Assembly (NCBI GenBank): GCA_002914845.1
Contig: JXTC01000141.1
Coordinates: 266,389-330,388, forward strand
Direction of reading: 5' to 3'
DNA: 64,000 bases
Source of the DNA: Trema orientale
Taxonomy: Eukaryota > Streptophyta > Magnoliopsida > Rosales > Cannabaceae
Made by a program: the position numbers and the translations under genes. Numbering within the stretch: position 1 is the first letter of the stretch; each line of letters begins with the position of its first letter. This document shows positions 22,591-34,459 of the stretch, piece by piece. Under the pieces are notes generated by a model. That model was not told the origin of the DNA. It was given only the letters and a program-made list of their open reading frames with translations, and made no database searches.

Positions 22591-23549
22591 AAAAAGGCTT
22601 ATTTACTAAAATGCCACCGCGTTTTCTAGCTTTCAAAATATTTAGAAAAATACCCTAAAAAGGTCATACGGAATTTTATTATTTTTGAAAGGTCATAAAT
22701 TTAGTAATATTTTTTGAAAAATGAGTATAAGTGTCCAAAACCCAAAAATTTACCCTTTTTAGGTATTATTTTGAACATACCATATTTCAAAATTTTGTTT
22801 CGAAAAATACAAAAGTCAAAAATATTTGGAAAAGTACCGCTTTTATAATGGACGAGGACAAGAGATAGTGATGAGAGAGAGAAAATACTACGAGGAATGG
22901 TGATGAGAGTCTAAATATGTTTGAATTTTGACACTATCCTCTCTAAAAACTTGTTTATAAAAATTTTGAAACTAAGAAATTTTTATTTTTAAAATTTTTA
23001 AAATTTTGTTTTCATATTAAAAAAATTTAAAAATAAAAATAGATTTACTAAATATGTTTCTAAAAAATATTTTCATTTGATTAAAAAAAGAAAAAACTGT
23101 TTAAATAAGTGTTACCAAATACACTCTAAAAGTGTTGCCAAAATTTAAAAAGAAAATAGAGAAAAGACAAAATATCCTTTTAACGTGTGGACATCTCTAT
23201 GGTTGAATTGTCATTTTAGTTTTCTGAATTGGGCTTTATCAATCTGAGTAGAAGATAAAGTACTTTCATATTATTGATCATCTGGCTTGACAAGTTGTTA
23301 TGTTATACTATTTATTATTTATTTTTGTCTGGAAGGAAAATGTATTTAGTGGCATGTCCCATCTACCTTGCTTGTTTTAGTTGAGGATGTTTATGAAATA
23401 TTCGACCTCCAAAGGTCAGAGTCACAACATTAAAGTTGATGGTAACATGGCTCATGGTCAGGGGAAAAAAGAAGCTAGCGACGATAACATGGACATGGTT
23501 GAGGCCTGATTGTTTAATTTGATTGTGCGGAATATGAATTATGGAGCTC
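22591..23549. other. AT-rich sequence
   Basis: Repeat-like AT-rich DNA up to about 23150, then ordinary intergenic sequence. No gene recognised. Confidence 0.5.
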
Positions 23550-24092
23550 TGTTAGGAAATTTAACAATTTCCTATGCGTATATGGGCCACTTGTTATGTT
23601 AATTGTGTTGGGGTATTTCATTTTGCGTAGACTTAATAGGATTGTGATCAAATAAAGATTAAGCCTAGAATATCCAATAAGTATGGATCAAAATATGGAT
23701 ACCCATTGGATATCTAACTAGGGTTGATGGATGCCCTAGTTGAGTTATTCAGTTATGATTAGATTAGGTTTATGGTCCCATAACTAACGAAAAGATGTGC
23801 TCATCTTTTGTAGCCTCCATCCCTACTAAAAGAGAGAACTCTATTAGAGTATCTCAAACTTTGGTTATGGAAGACCCTTAAAACCCTTCAAAAAATCAAG
23901 CCACCATAATTAGCTTCCGCCTAAGGATCAATTTTCAAGTCTTCAACAAAATCTAGAGCTATAGATATTGGTAAGCTCACTAAATCTTAACCTATTTATT
24001 TAGCATAGATGATCTTATTTTAAGAGTAGACATTTAGTATTGTCTACCTATTATGTATTATAAATCATATGTTATTTGATTTATTCCTAACG
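23550..24092 (+). mobile_element. Short LTR-like segment
   Basis: Begins TGTTAGGAAATTTAACAATT and ends near TTCCTAACG, a TGTTAGGAA/TTCCTAAC(A) inverted pair typical of copia LTR ends. The interior has the CTTCCGCC / CAAGTCTTCAACAAAATC style of copia R-U5. No TSD found, so this is tentative. Confidence 0.45.
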
Positions 24093-25620
24093 TATCTCTC
24101 TATCATTCAAGATTAATTATGAAAATATTTGATTTATTGCTAAAACTATTAGTATTCTTAGTCTTTTTTTTTTTTTTTTTCTTTTTTTCGTCTATTGCTA
24201 GTTTCACACTTGTAACTGTCGTTTTCCTTTTGATTAATACATAAAGTAACTTTAAGCTGCAGATAGACACTTAAAAAAAAGAAAAAGTAAGTATGACAAT
24301 CTTTTGGTCACACAAAATATTTTTAAGGACTAAAAAAATGACATTTAGTTACAAGACAAAATTTTTTTATGACTAAGAGATAGTATTTAGTTACAAATTA
24401 TTTTTAATATACTTTTAATCACGACTTTTTATATATTATAATGTATATTTAGTCACAATAAGTCGTGGTTTTTGTTTCTCACAGCATAATAACATCACAA
24501 TGATAGTAACATTTTTTTTATTCACGAATTTTTCATTTTTAATTAGAAATTTTATTGTTTTTTTTTAATTATTATTTTTGCGGTGCGGCACAATATGAAG
24601 ACCTGGTTGTGCTGCTTAATATTACGGAATGAGCTAAAAAATTCTGAGAGAAAAGATCTAAAGATTTACTCAGGAAAATTAATTTGCTAGATTTGGTTGT
24701 TTATTAAAATTTTGATTACCAAAACTTGACTTTAAACAGTGCAATTACACTATTTATCTTCCTTCTAAAAAATAGCAAATAAATAAATGAAAAGCTTCAC
24801 GCTTCTTTCATTGAAAAAAAAAGACAACATTTGATGAATGATGTCAAAATTTAGTCTGAACCATATCTTCTGTCTAATTTATTGTGTTTTTCTCTGTCAT
24901 CCAATCAAATTCTGATATTATTAATCACAGAAACAAAATGTATAACAAAAAAGATTTGTTGATAGAACTTTTTGTCAACAGAATGAATAATTGGATTTTG
25001 AGAGCGAATTCAACTAAATTATATACAGTTTTTCAGATGTTGAATATAATTTTTTGAAGAATAAAGAGGCAGCGATTTTATAATGGTTTGGCCCAGGCCC
25101 AAAAAATAACTTACGTCTACAGTAGTTGATTATGGAGAGAATGTATACATCACTATAGTTTCAATTTAGCAATATGACTGAGGTCTCCTATTTATAGATG
25201 GAGAATCTTAGTCATTTACAATTGCATGCACCATTTTAAGCAGAATGATTATCCCAAAATAATAAGATAATTACAAATTATTCAATAATTATCTAAATAT
25301 AAATGAATTATCTATATTTGAATAAATTATCATAATTTAAATGATAATTATCTAAGTATTTGTTGAGTTATCCGTCTTCAAGAAGAATCTGTCGTAGTTG
25401 CGTACACTTCCTGAAGTGTCAGCATATCAAGTCTGCTGCTAGCTAACTTCTCAATTTGCACGCAAGTGGTAATGTGCTAGCTAACTTTGTATAAGCTATA
25501 TAGCTTTTCATGAGCTAACTAGTTTTCACTCAATTGAGGTGACCATTTTGCTTGTAGATGAAAATGAGCTTATATAGTTGAGGTCGTATGCACTTTTTAA
25601 ATTACGGTTAGTGACAAGTA
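24093..25620. repeat. Dispersed TTAGTCACAA-type repeat and LTR-like AT-rich sequence
   Basis: 24290-24560 carries repeated TTTAGTTACAA / TTTAGTCACAA / AATCACGACTTTTTATATAT words shared with 26055-26300 and 44940-45672; see the finding on this family. 25080-25420 resembles a minus-strand LTR (CCTATTTATAGATGGAGAATC on plus is LTR-leader-like), but no boundaries could be set. Confidence 0.4.
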
Positions 25621-25629
25621 GAATTCCTC

Positions 25630-25930
25630 ATATTGAAAATTTACTTGCACCTCATATTTTGTACATACCTTATATTTTGCATGCACCTCATATTTTGCAT
25701 GCATTTTTTCTATAGCTTACATTTTTAGAACACGACAAGGTTATTTTAAGTTCTGTAATTGCTCTTATTTGAAGATGTACGTCAAATTTTTTGACATATA
25801 TTATCAAAGTACTTCCATTTAGGCCACCCAGGTCAGGAAACTGTTTTGTGATTGCTCTTATTTGAAGATGTACGTCAAATTTTTGGACATATATCATCAA
25901 AATACTTCCATTTAGGCCACCCGGTAAGGA
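25630..25930. repeat. Two local tandem duplications
   Basis: CACCTCATATTTTGCATG and near copies repeat three to four times at 25645-25705. A 93-bp unit (ATTGCTCTTATTTGAAGATG ... ACTTCCATTTAGGCCACCC) is then duplicated, starting near 25758 and 25851. Confidence 0.75.
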
Positions 25931-26439
25931 AACTTTGGGTGAATTTTAGTGGGGTGGACTGTTGAAAAAGAAAGTTCATGTGCCCTAAATTTCTTTATAT
26001 ATTAGATGACTCAGACAAGAGGTGCTGGGTTCGCGTGGAATCACTAGAAAAGAAAGAAAAAAGTCACTATGAAGTTTTTAGTCACAACATTTTATTTTGG
26101 ACTAAAATGGCATTTAGTAATAATTAAAAATTTCTCGGGATTAAATATAGCATTTAATTTTTATAAAATGCATAGCGTTTAATTACACCAATGGGCAACA
26201 TGTTTTTAGTCACAACTTTTTATATATAATAATGAAATTTGTTATGACTAAAAATTTATATTTAGTCATATTAGAAAATTGAGACTAAAAGATTTTCTCT
26301 CTAGAAAGAATCTGATTCCATTGGCTAGAGAAAATTTTGATTACTATGAGATAAAGTAACTAATTACACTGATCACATAATGTCACATGTCTAATCACTA
26401 TAACATAACAACTAATTCTGTTTCTAACAAAGCCTAACT
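25931..26439. repeat. TTAGTCACAA-type repeat, then a probable copia LTR edge
   Basis: 26055-26300 contains AGTCACTATGAAGTTTTTAG, TTTTTAGTCACAACTTTTTA and GACTAAAAATTTATATTTAG, members of the dispersed family. On the minus strand TGTTAGAAACAGAATTAGTTG starts at 26429, just beyond the end of the copia RNase H remnant; this is where the 3' LTR would be expected. Confidence 0.45.
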
Positions 26440-26940
26440 AGCCTCTCTCAAACTCAGAGTAGAGTAATCTTCTACTCTGAGTTTGTCTTGCAATCAGAAA
26501 AAGTTAGAGCTTGTAATGGCTTTGGTAAGGATGTCTGTTAGCCTTCAACAAACTTTCTCACGAACAAAGTAAGAATATAGCTCAATATGATTAGATCGAG
26601 CACGCATTACTGGATTAGTTGCCAGCATAACTGTACTCAAGTTATCACACCAAATAATTGATACTTTAGAGTTCTACACTTGAAATTATGAAAGTAATGA
26701 TTGAAGCCTAGTGATTTCAACATCTATGTTTGCCAAACTCCTATATTCTGCCCTTGTACTCAATTTGGAAACTGTTTGCTACTTTTTAGAGTGCTAAGCT
26801 ATGAGATTTGAACCAAGATAAATATAATATCCAGCTGTGGATCTTCTATCATTTGGATTTGATGGCCAGTCAGTATCACAGAATCCAACAACATCTAGAG
26901 TAGAAGATTTTCTAAGATGTAAACCATAGTATAGTGTTGT
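26440..26940 (-). pseudogene. Ty1/copia RNase H and pol end (broken)
   Basis: Minus-strand translation reads YGLHLRKSSTLDVVGFCDTD, then WPSNPNDRRSTAGYYIYLGS, NLIA, TVSKLSTRAEYRSLANIDVE, IIWCDNLSTVMLATNPVMRA, RSNHIELYSYFVRE and LTDILTKA. This is the copia RNase H domain in order: D of GFCD.DW, E of AEYR, D of WCDN, then the HIE..YFVRE and ADILTK tail. The catalytic D-E-D set is present, but internal stops and frame slips kill it. In sequence order it would follow the plus-strand fragment at 30315-30870. Confidence 0.85.
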
Positions 26941-27705
26941 CACGCTACACTACCGAGGACGTGCACCGCACAGTTATAAGGCAAAGCATTATAGATATGT
27001 AATGCATCTATCTACAATCCAAAAAAAATAAAGAATAATTAAACTTTAATAAATATCAATAAATCATGTGTAACGTAATAATTCTATTAAGTCTCCAAAT
27101 ATTAAAAATTAACTATACAAAATACATATTGTAATCTAAGAAATTTGTACTAATTGATAAATCAGGTCTTCATGTTTTCCCAATAAAAATAAATGACTTT
27201 CCCTCATTCAGTTATGAACTCTAATGCATCCTAATTATCTAAATGAGTTCTCCTTTAGTGAACCTCTTAGCTGACGATTTTTAAAACCTGAGAGTAAAAA
27301 ATAAAAAGGTGAGCTATAAGCCCAGTAAATAACTAGTAACCTTAACTAGCTGGATCAAGCATACGTAAACAAAAAATCATTAACAAATATTTTTCAGGAC
27401 AAATTTAGTTTCAAAAATCAGTACTTTAGGAGAAAATCAAATCAAGTTGTTTGGTAAACAATTTAACAAAGAAAAATAATAAGTTTCCAAATCTATTTTT
27501 TTTCGAATCCCATTCAGACAATACCAATTTCAATTACACTTTTCTCCAATTTTTGGCGACTATGGCTACACTTAATCCTATAAATGAGTCCATATCTGCC
27601 ACAAATAACCTATGTATCTGAATCTGAATCGACTACATTTAACCCTGTAGCTAGGTCCATATTTATACATACTGTCCATATATAACCCTTGTGGAATGGG
27701 TTTAC
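26941..27705. other. Unassigned AT-rich intergenic sequence
   Basis: No gene or repeat recognised. Confidence 0.5.
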
Positions 27706-28221
27706 TAGAGATATAAAGTGGGTCAGGCCGGGCCAACCTATATTCTTATTAAGGAGCCTGGCATGGCCCACAGGCCCAGCTCACATTTTATGTAGACCTA
27801 AGTGGGTCATGCATATGCGGGTTGAATATGGGACACAATGTGGGCCTAATTTCGTTGTTACTTATGCTTTAAAATATCAAATATGCGCCTAAAACTCATT
27901 CATATTCTTTTAAAATTTGAATAAATTGAAAATAAACAAAAATATGTAAATAAATAACCTTAAAAGAGTATAAATAAAAATATTTAATTAAGATTTTTTA
28001 AAATTTTAAGGAAGAATATATTTAAATTTATATATAGAATGACTAAATGTGGGCTGATAGAAATGTAGGATGGGTCTGTAGGCCTATGACTGAGGCCTAG
28101 TCCGGCCCCTACTATATGTAAGGACCAACTTAGGCCCACATAATGTGGGCTGGGCCGGTACTGTGCTTTTTCTTCGGAATGTGGGTCGGTCCTTAAAGTC
28201 CGATCCACACAGACATCTCAA
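27706..28221. mobile_element. hAT-like non-autonomous element
   Basis: Starts TAGAGATATAAAGTGGGTC and ends GATCCACACAGACATCTCAA, imperfect inverted ends of the same type as 60139-60899. GC-rich subterminal arms (GGCCGGGCCAACC / GGGCTGGGCCGGTAC, TGTGGGCCT / AGGCCCACA) surround an AT-rich middle. Flanks GGGTTTAC and GGGCCCAC are a weak 8-bp TSD (5 of 8). Confidence 0.65.
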
Positions 28222-28456
28222 GGGCCCACATTGTATAGTCACTGAAGAGAGTTTCAAAATAATTATTACAATAATGAATCATAAATAATTTCACTTTCAT
28301 CTCATTCCAAAATACTTTCCATGTAACGATATTCAATAACAATTTTATATACTTGATCCATATTTTGGTACAAAAGTAATAACCAAATTATGTCATGATT
28401 TATTTTATAAAAATAATCATGTTCAGTAAAACAATTTTCTTTCAATAAAGGTCTTA

Positions 28457-28985
28457 TATGCCAAAACCATATATTATCTTAAAATCATATTCTCTTAGAA
28501 AACATTTGATAAACGTGAGTTTATTAGAAATAATAAAGCATTTAATTTCATGACAAAGAAAAACTACTAGAAAACATCAAAGGTTACTTACCTTGTTCGC
28601 TTGCCTATTTAACCAAAATGATCAATATAATTGTTAAAGCATGTATTATCCCACAAATCGTATATAAGTATTAAAACAATAAAATTATACTCTAATTACA
28701 CTTTCATATTGATAACAAAACCATATTTTCTCTTAAAATATGCCAAAACCATATTTTCTCCTAAAATCATATTCTGTAAGAAAACACTTGATAAATATGA
28801 GTTTATTAGAAACAATAAAACATTTAATTTTATGACAAAGAAAAACTATTAGAAAAGATCAAAAGTTACCTACCTCGTTCGCCTACCTATTTAACCAAAA
28901 TGATCAATATAATTATTAAAGTACTTATTATCCCACAAATCATATATAAATATTAAAACAATAAAATCATACTCTAATTACATCA
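28457..28985. repeat. 282-bp tandem duplication
   Basis: Two copies starting TATGCCAAAACCATATnTT at 28457 and 28739. Each contains GAGTTTATTAGAAAnAATAA and CTATTTAACCAAAATGATCA followed by ATATAA. The second copy is slightly shortened. Confidence 0.8.
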
Positions 28986-29179
28986 AAAATATTTATTACT
29001 TTTCAGATTGATAACAATTCTAACCTACTCCAAAAGTCACCAAACTTAGGAGACCAGTTCTCTAAGTTATGGGATCCTAAATATGCCAAAAATGTGGTTA
29101 TGGGGTCCATAGGTGAGTCATGTGTAGCAGGACAAGCCGCTGCCACATTTTGCCCAAAGTGCCCGAGGAGCTTGTTTGA

Positions 29180-29610
29180 GTCCATACAGAGCCTTGTGCA
29201 ATTTGCATACAAAATGATCTGAATCATTACTTATAAACCCTTTTGACTATTCCATATATACTTCTTCTTCAAGCACTCTATTAAGGAGTGCATTGTTGAT
29301 ATCTAACTGTCTAATGCTTCAACCTCTAGGCAAAGTTATAGTCAGAACTATTCAAATTATTGTTTGTTTCATCACAAGACCGAAGGTTTTATTGAAGTTA
29401 AAACTAACAGTCTGATGAAACCCTTTTGCTACTAGGAGAGCCTTATATCTATTCACAATACTATCTGGGTATTCTTTGACTTGAAACACCCATTTACACC
29501 TTTTGGCTTGCCTTCTTGCAAGTAGCGGTACCAAATACCATGTTTGATTTATGAGCAAAGCCAAATACTCATCTGTTATAGCTACTTTCCACTGTTTATG
29601 TAGCAAAGCC
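29180..29610 (-). pseudogene. Ty1/copia reverse transcriptase, amino part (broken)
   Basis: Minus-strand frames give QWKVAITDEYLALLINQTWY, LVPLLARRQ, CKWVFQVKEYPDSIVNRYKA, LLVAKGFHQTVSFNFNKTFG and LVMKQTII. After a gap comes KLHKALYGLKQAPRA near 29190-29220. These are the start of the copia RVT_2 domain (W..A...E..AL..N.TW.LV..; RYKARLVAKGF; ETFSPV) and the LYGLKQAPR motif. The ETFSPV block is altered and the segment with the first catalytic Asp is missing. Homology stops just after PRA; the residues expected next occur on the other strand at 30315. Confidence 0.85.
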
Positions 29611-29794
29611 TCTTCAACTATGACTTCATGGATGTTTATGTAATTATGTTAAATAAGAATAAAATAAAAAGAAAATATAGCGCTCAATTAATAGTGATTT
29701 TTAGGGTTAATTTAGTAATTGAGTAATTCTCTCTGAAAAAATCCTAAGAGTTCAATAATTTGCTCAGTTTTTCTTATACATATGCTTTGTTAAC

Positions 29795-29795
<1 letters not shown>

Positions 29796-29831
<36 letters not shown>
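29796..29831. repeat. (AG)n microsatellite
   Basis: About 18 uninterrupted AG units. Confidence 0.95.
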
Positions 29832-29835
<4 letters not shown>

Positions 29836-30314
29836 AGACAGCTCTATACTTATGAGAAGAAGATGAAGAAGGAGATGGTTATTATGGATTATTGAGATTC
29901 ATTATCAAGGTAATAAATTTTTAACCAATTAAGTTTTATATCTTAGTTTGATTTTGGGATTTAAATTGAATATCTAGAGCTAGGGTTTCGAATTTCTCCC
30001 TAATTATTTATGAACTATGTAGATGAATCTGATATAGAATAAAGTCTATTGATATTAGATTCAAACAAGATAAATTTTGTGTGATTTGGTTGGATAAATT
30101 GAAAGTTATGAATTTTTGAGTATTTACAAAAGTAGAAAATGCAATAGTAGTTGTGACTGAATTTTCAGGGATTTTCACTGATCTAATTGGATCATATTTA
30201 GTATGATTGGAAATCTTATCAAATAATATTTCCAACGGTATATAGATCATTGAAAATGGACTTATAGCTAGAAATTTATAGCCTATTTAAGTAAGCATTA
30301 TGAATCTGGAAAAA
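29832..30314. other. Sequence separating two copia pol pieces
   Basis: No recognised coding or repeat content. An 80-codon minus frame (30008-30250) lacks any known motif. Confidence 0.45.
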
Positions 30315-30870
30315 ATCTAAAACTTGGTTTGATAAACTCAATACTGCTCTTATTTCTTTTGGCTTTCAGTTTGCTAATTCTGATGAGTCACTATTTGTAA
30401 GAATTCATCAAAATCATTCAATATTTATTCCTATGTATGTTGATGATATCTTAATCATTGGAAGTGATTCAGAAGCCCTTGATAAGCTTGTTCAGTCTGT
30501 TAATAAAGGAGTTTACTTTAAAGGATCTAGGAACACTCAATTACTTTTTAGACATTGAAGTACAGACCACTGAGGAAGGAATTCACTTGTTTCAGACCAA
30601 GTATCTTACAGATCTTTTGTGTAAAGCAAAGATGCAGTATGTCAAACATTTTACTACTCCTATGACTTCAGGTCTAAAGCTCTCAGCATATGGTTGTGAC
30701 TCTGTCAATAATGTACTTTACAGAAGTATAGCGGGAGCATTGCAGTATGCTACAACTAGCCCATAACGTTAATCGGGTATGTCAGTTCATGCAACAACCA
30801 TTGGAGCTGGACTGGAAAGCTGTTAAAAGAATCTTAAGTGTTTATGTAAGGAATATTCATTTCTAATTAA
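30315..30870 (+). pseudogene. Ty1/copia reverse transcriptase catalytic and thumb part (broken)
   Basis: Plus-strand frames give TWFDKLNTALISFGFQFANS, DESLFVRIHQNHSIF, then YVDDILIIGSDSEALDKL, the copia active-site box with its two Asp residues. Next in another frame come FTLKDLGTLNYFLDIEVQTT, EEGIHLFQTKYLTDLLCKAK, VLYRSIAGALQYAT and WKAVKRIL. At least two frameshifts (near 30495 and 30765) disrupt it. The piece begins where the minus-strand fragment at 29180-29610 ends in pol order, and stops where the RNase H fragment at 26940 begins, so all three probably come from one pol gene. Confidence 0.85.
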
Positions 30871-31355
30871 AGATGAGGGAAACAGCAGGTTCCTTAAGGC
30901 CTCCTCCACTTCCAGAGAATAGAAATCACCTATCCGGCCTATATTGTGCCCCCTTTTCATTCTCATTCACAAAATAATGCCACATGTCCTTTTGAAAACT
31001 ATCACATTATATCTTATTTAGCGAGAGAAAAAAAATTACTGGTTTGATATTTAAACTAAATATATCTATATTATCAAGTTATGATCATATTTCATTTAAC
31101 ACCCATAGCTTAGTATCAAAAGCTTATCGGGCCCATTCATCATTTTCTAATAATAGATCATGGTCCTTATGAATTTGGGTATCCCATTATGAAGTTAAAC
31201 CCAAAACTTACAAAAAGAAAAAACATATAGATTTTAAAATAAGAAATCAATTTCAAATAAAAAAAATATGATTATTTTGATAGAGTTCTTCTTGCCAAAA
31301 TCGCAACATCAAGGCTTCTTAATGGCTTTGTTTTCAACTAGTCTGTACACATGCA
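30871..31355. other. Unassigned intergenic sequence
   Basis: AT-rich, nothing recognised. Confidence 0.5.
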
Positions 31356-32820
31356 TGTTGAATAAATTTCATGAAAAACGTGACAAAATCAAATATAAGT
31401 GGAAGTTTAAAAAACAAAAAATTTTCCGGATTTAGTTTTTTACAAAAGTTTTTTAGGATCTTTGTTATGGTCTAAATACATACAAGAGATCGTACCTCAG
31501 TCAGTGACTCTTCCTTTTTATGTACTAAACTTGTGAACTGCAGAAATATATGTGCAACTCGATCTTAATCAACCTCCAAATGAGAATCCAAAAACTCCAA
31601 TGCTCTCCAATGATGACTCTAAGAATTTCTCTTCCTCATTTTTCTCTCAAATTTCTGTGCAACCGCCAAACAAGTTAGTCAAACTAAAAAATTACACACA
31701 CAAGAGGGGGGAGAAGGAGCCTATTAGTATAACCTATTCAGGCAATCCTAATGAGGAGTTTCAGCAAACCTTAGAGTATAAGCCAGTCAAATTCTGCTCT
31801 AAGGAGCACACCTTCCAATATAACCTTTTTCTCCTTTTTTGAGTAACTGCCCAGACAACCTGTTGAGCCCAATTGCGTTAATCTCATGCAGTCCAAGATC
31901 TTGGTATCGGTTGAGGACCCAAATGGACCTATTTAATTCAAGATCTAGTAGACAAATTAGGCCTAGTTCTAAATAAGTCTTAATACAAGTGAGCTTATAC
32001 TACTAGTTATAGACTTATTCAACTAAAAGTTCAAACTGCACTTTTGAATTAAATAAATATCACAAGATACTTAATAAATAAAATTATGTCTATTAAATAA
32101 TTAATATTTTCATGTGTATCCCGACATAAATACTAATAATTAAAGCTATGTAAAATTACTGTTTTGCTTTCATAAAAAAAATTACTGTTTTACCCCTCTA
32201 ATTATATCTTTCAAATCTTTAATACAATATTATATTTAATGGATGACTAGACTTACAAAAAATCTTCAATTAATAAAATAACTAATTTTATTAATTACTT
32301 AGCTAAGATTTAAATCATCCAAGTTCCTATAGCTCCTCAATGCTAATTCACTTCTCTATATCATAGAGTTATAGATTCCATATCTATAAGTATATGTTCC
32401 CAATATCCCTTTACTAAAATATCAGTGTCTAGATCGTCATATATACATTTTAACATCTTAAATAATACAAGTTATGAGTATAGTTTCATCACTTATTTTA
32501 TGATTAAGAAATACATGCGTTAATTATCAAATTTGTGAGAATATGTTCTTGTCAATGAATCAAGAGAAATACTCAGCTTCTCTTATTAGTTGTAAACAAT
32601 CTTATTTAATTTAATTAAAGAAAATATGTCTTAACTTTAATAAACAACTTTATTTAGATATTTCTCTAATAAATAAATCATGAAACCTTTTAACATTTAC
32701 CATTGTTCAATAATCAAAATATTATCACAAATACTATGCATGAAATATCACTTTATTAAATATCTAAAATATTCAATAAATATCCAAAATAATGAACATT
32801 TTTTAGGAATTATCCTAACA
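31356..32820 (-). mobile_element. Solo LTR (family L1), copy without minisatellite
   Basis: The inverted relative of 5375-7972. On plus it starts TGTTGAATAAATTTC and ends AGGAATTATCCTAACA; read on minus this is TGTTAGGATAATTCC...CAACA. Flanks ATGCA (31351-31355) and GTGCA (32821-32825) are a 4-of-5 TSD. Both carry matching translated shadows (LDLNQPPNENPKTPM here, LDLDQPSSENLRTPM there), which shows homology rather than coding. At the place where the other copy has its 1.1-kb array, this one has only about 60 bp (near 32430-32490). Confidence 0.85.
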
Positions 32821-33357
32821 GTGCATAATCTAGTTATTTTTAATCTCTTTGGGGGTTTCGCACCATAGAAAATGAGAGGGTCTTTCTAATACTGACCTTA
32901 TGTGAGCCGCTGCAGAAAGTCATAAGAGAGGTAAAGAAAAGTCATAATGATTTTAATATCTTGCTTCTATAACATTCGTTTTTTTTTTTTTTTTCCAAAT
33001 TATCTTTTGTTTTTGCTAAACAATGTTAAATAAGGTATTTTCCAAAAGGATATAATCATATATAGTGTTTTTTATATGAATGAGACAGGAAAGAAGACAC
33101 AATTTGTTATCAGGTGCTTTCTGTCCATTTCCAACGTCGCAATCACATGTTTTATTATTTTTATTAAATCAATATATTATTATTATTATTTGTAGTAGTA
33201 GTAGTTAGAGTTACGAGCCATATTTTTATAAATAATAATATGTTTCTTCACGTGTTTGCTGTTTTATTACTTTAGTTGTTGTTTTCACTCTATACCTATC
33301 AACTTATCTTCATTCTATTTTCTTTTATACTTTTTCATCACTAAATTTGAGCAATAT
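32821..33357. other. Intergenic sequence
   Basis: Poly-T at 32979-32994 and a (TTA)n/(TAG)n stretch near 33175-33206. No gene seen. Confidence 0.5.
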
Positions 33358-33527
33358 TATGGGTCACTAATGATGTCCAATACGATTGAACGTATCAGTT
33401 TGTTATTAGATAATCTGATTCTAATTAATAAATTAATTCTCATATGAGTCTCACCTAAAATATAATAATTGATCAATAACAGGTTAATATATATAATATA
33501 TTATTAGGCACACCATAGTGAGCCATG
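33358..33527. mobile_element. ~170-bp MITE, same family as 3193-3360
   Basis: Left end TATGGGTCACTAATGATGTCC, right end opposite ATGGCTCACTATGGTGTGCC. The centre AATTAATAAATTAATTCTCA then TGAGTCTCACC, and CAATAACAGGTTAAT near the right, match the element at 3193 in content and spacing. Confidence 0.6.
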
Positions 33528-33758
33528 TTATTTTTTTTTCCTTAGTAGACACGTGTCTCGAGTGCGTGTATATATATGAATTAGCCAATGTAAGTTGAGT
33601 GCTTTTCATATTAGTGACTCCAGGGCCCCTCCTCCATGATGAGGAAATGGGCAAATTATTAAGCTTTAGACGGGCCCAACAAAATATTTGCTACAAATTT
33701 AATAAGATGGAATAATGGGAGTGGGTAAAAGGGAAATATAAAATATTATCGTGTATTG

Positions 33759-33760
<2 letters not shown>

Positions 33761-33825
<65 letters not shown>
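33761..33825. repeat. (TA)n microsatellite
   Basis: About 32 uninterrupted AT units. Directly after it, TTGGcTTAATTGGTAAACGTGAT is present twice (33838 and 33861). Confidence 0.95.
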
Positions 33826-33826
<1 letters not shown>

Positions 33827-33829
33827 TTA

Positions 33830-34459
33830 CATTAAGCTTAATTGGTAAACGTGATACTTGGCTTAATTGGTAAACGTGATCCTTGAGCTTTTATGGGTAC
33901 TAAATTTGTGACAGATGCGGCACATGTATGAGAAAGATATTACAGTTGTCACAAATTTAGTGCCAAAATGAGAAAGATGTTACGGACACTAAATTTGTGA
34001 CAATTGGCACATGTAGAAATGAACAATTTTCGATCAATTTTCTTAAAATTTGTCAAGATATAAAGTTTCTACTATACTATAACTAATCCATATTACTAAT
34101 GTCGAGAGACCAAAAAATGCAAATTTAAAAACTCTGCGTCATTCATTTAAATACGTCTTATTACAATACATCATCCAAACAAATAAACAAAAAGAGGAAC
34201 CATGAAAGACGTGCAAAAAAAACAGTAAAATGTCTAAAAACGCAAAAATTACCCAAAGAAAAAGTATATAAAAGACGAGGGAAGCTACTAGAACAAGACC
34301 TTAAACGCTTATTTGAGGTCCTAATAAACATTGGAAATTGACCAAACATATACAGCGTACATCACTTCCAAAAGCAAATGAGTCTTATTCCCACCTTGAT
34401 AACTGAACACTCTTATGAAATAGTAAAAATCCGTGAAGTTGACCCAAGAACGCAAAAAA
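33830..34459. other. 3' flank of the UGT gene
   Basis: Contains short inverted/direct words (ACTAAATTTGTGACA at 33898 and 33990, reverse complement at 33957). The UGT 3' UTR should lie in about 34150-34459 on the minus strand. I could not pick a single convincing poly-A signal. Confidence 0.4.
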
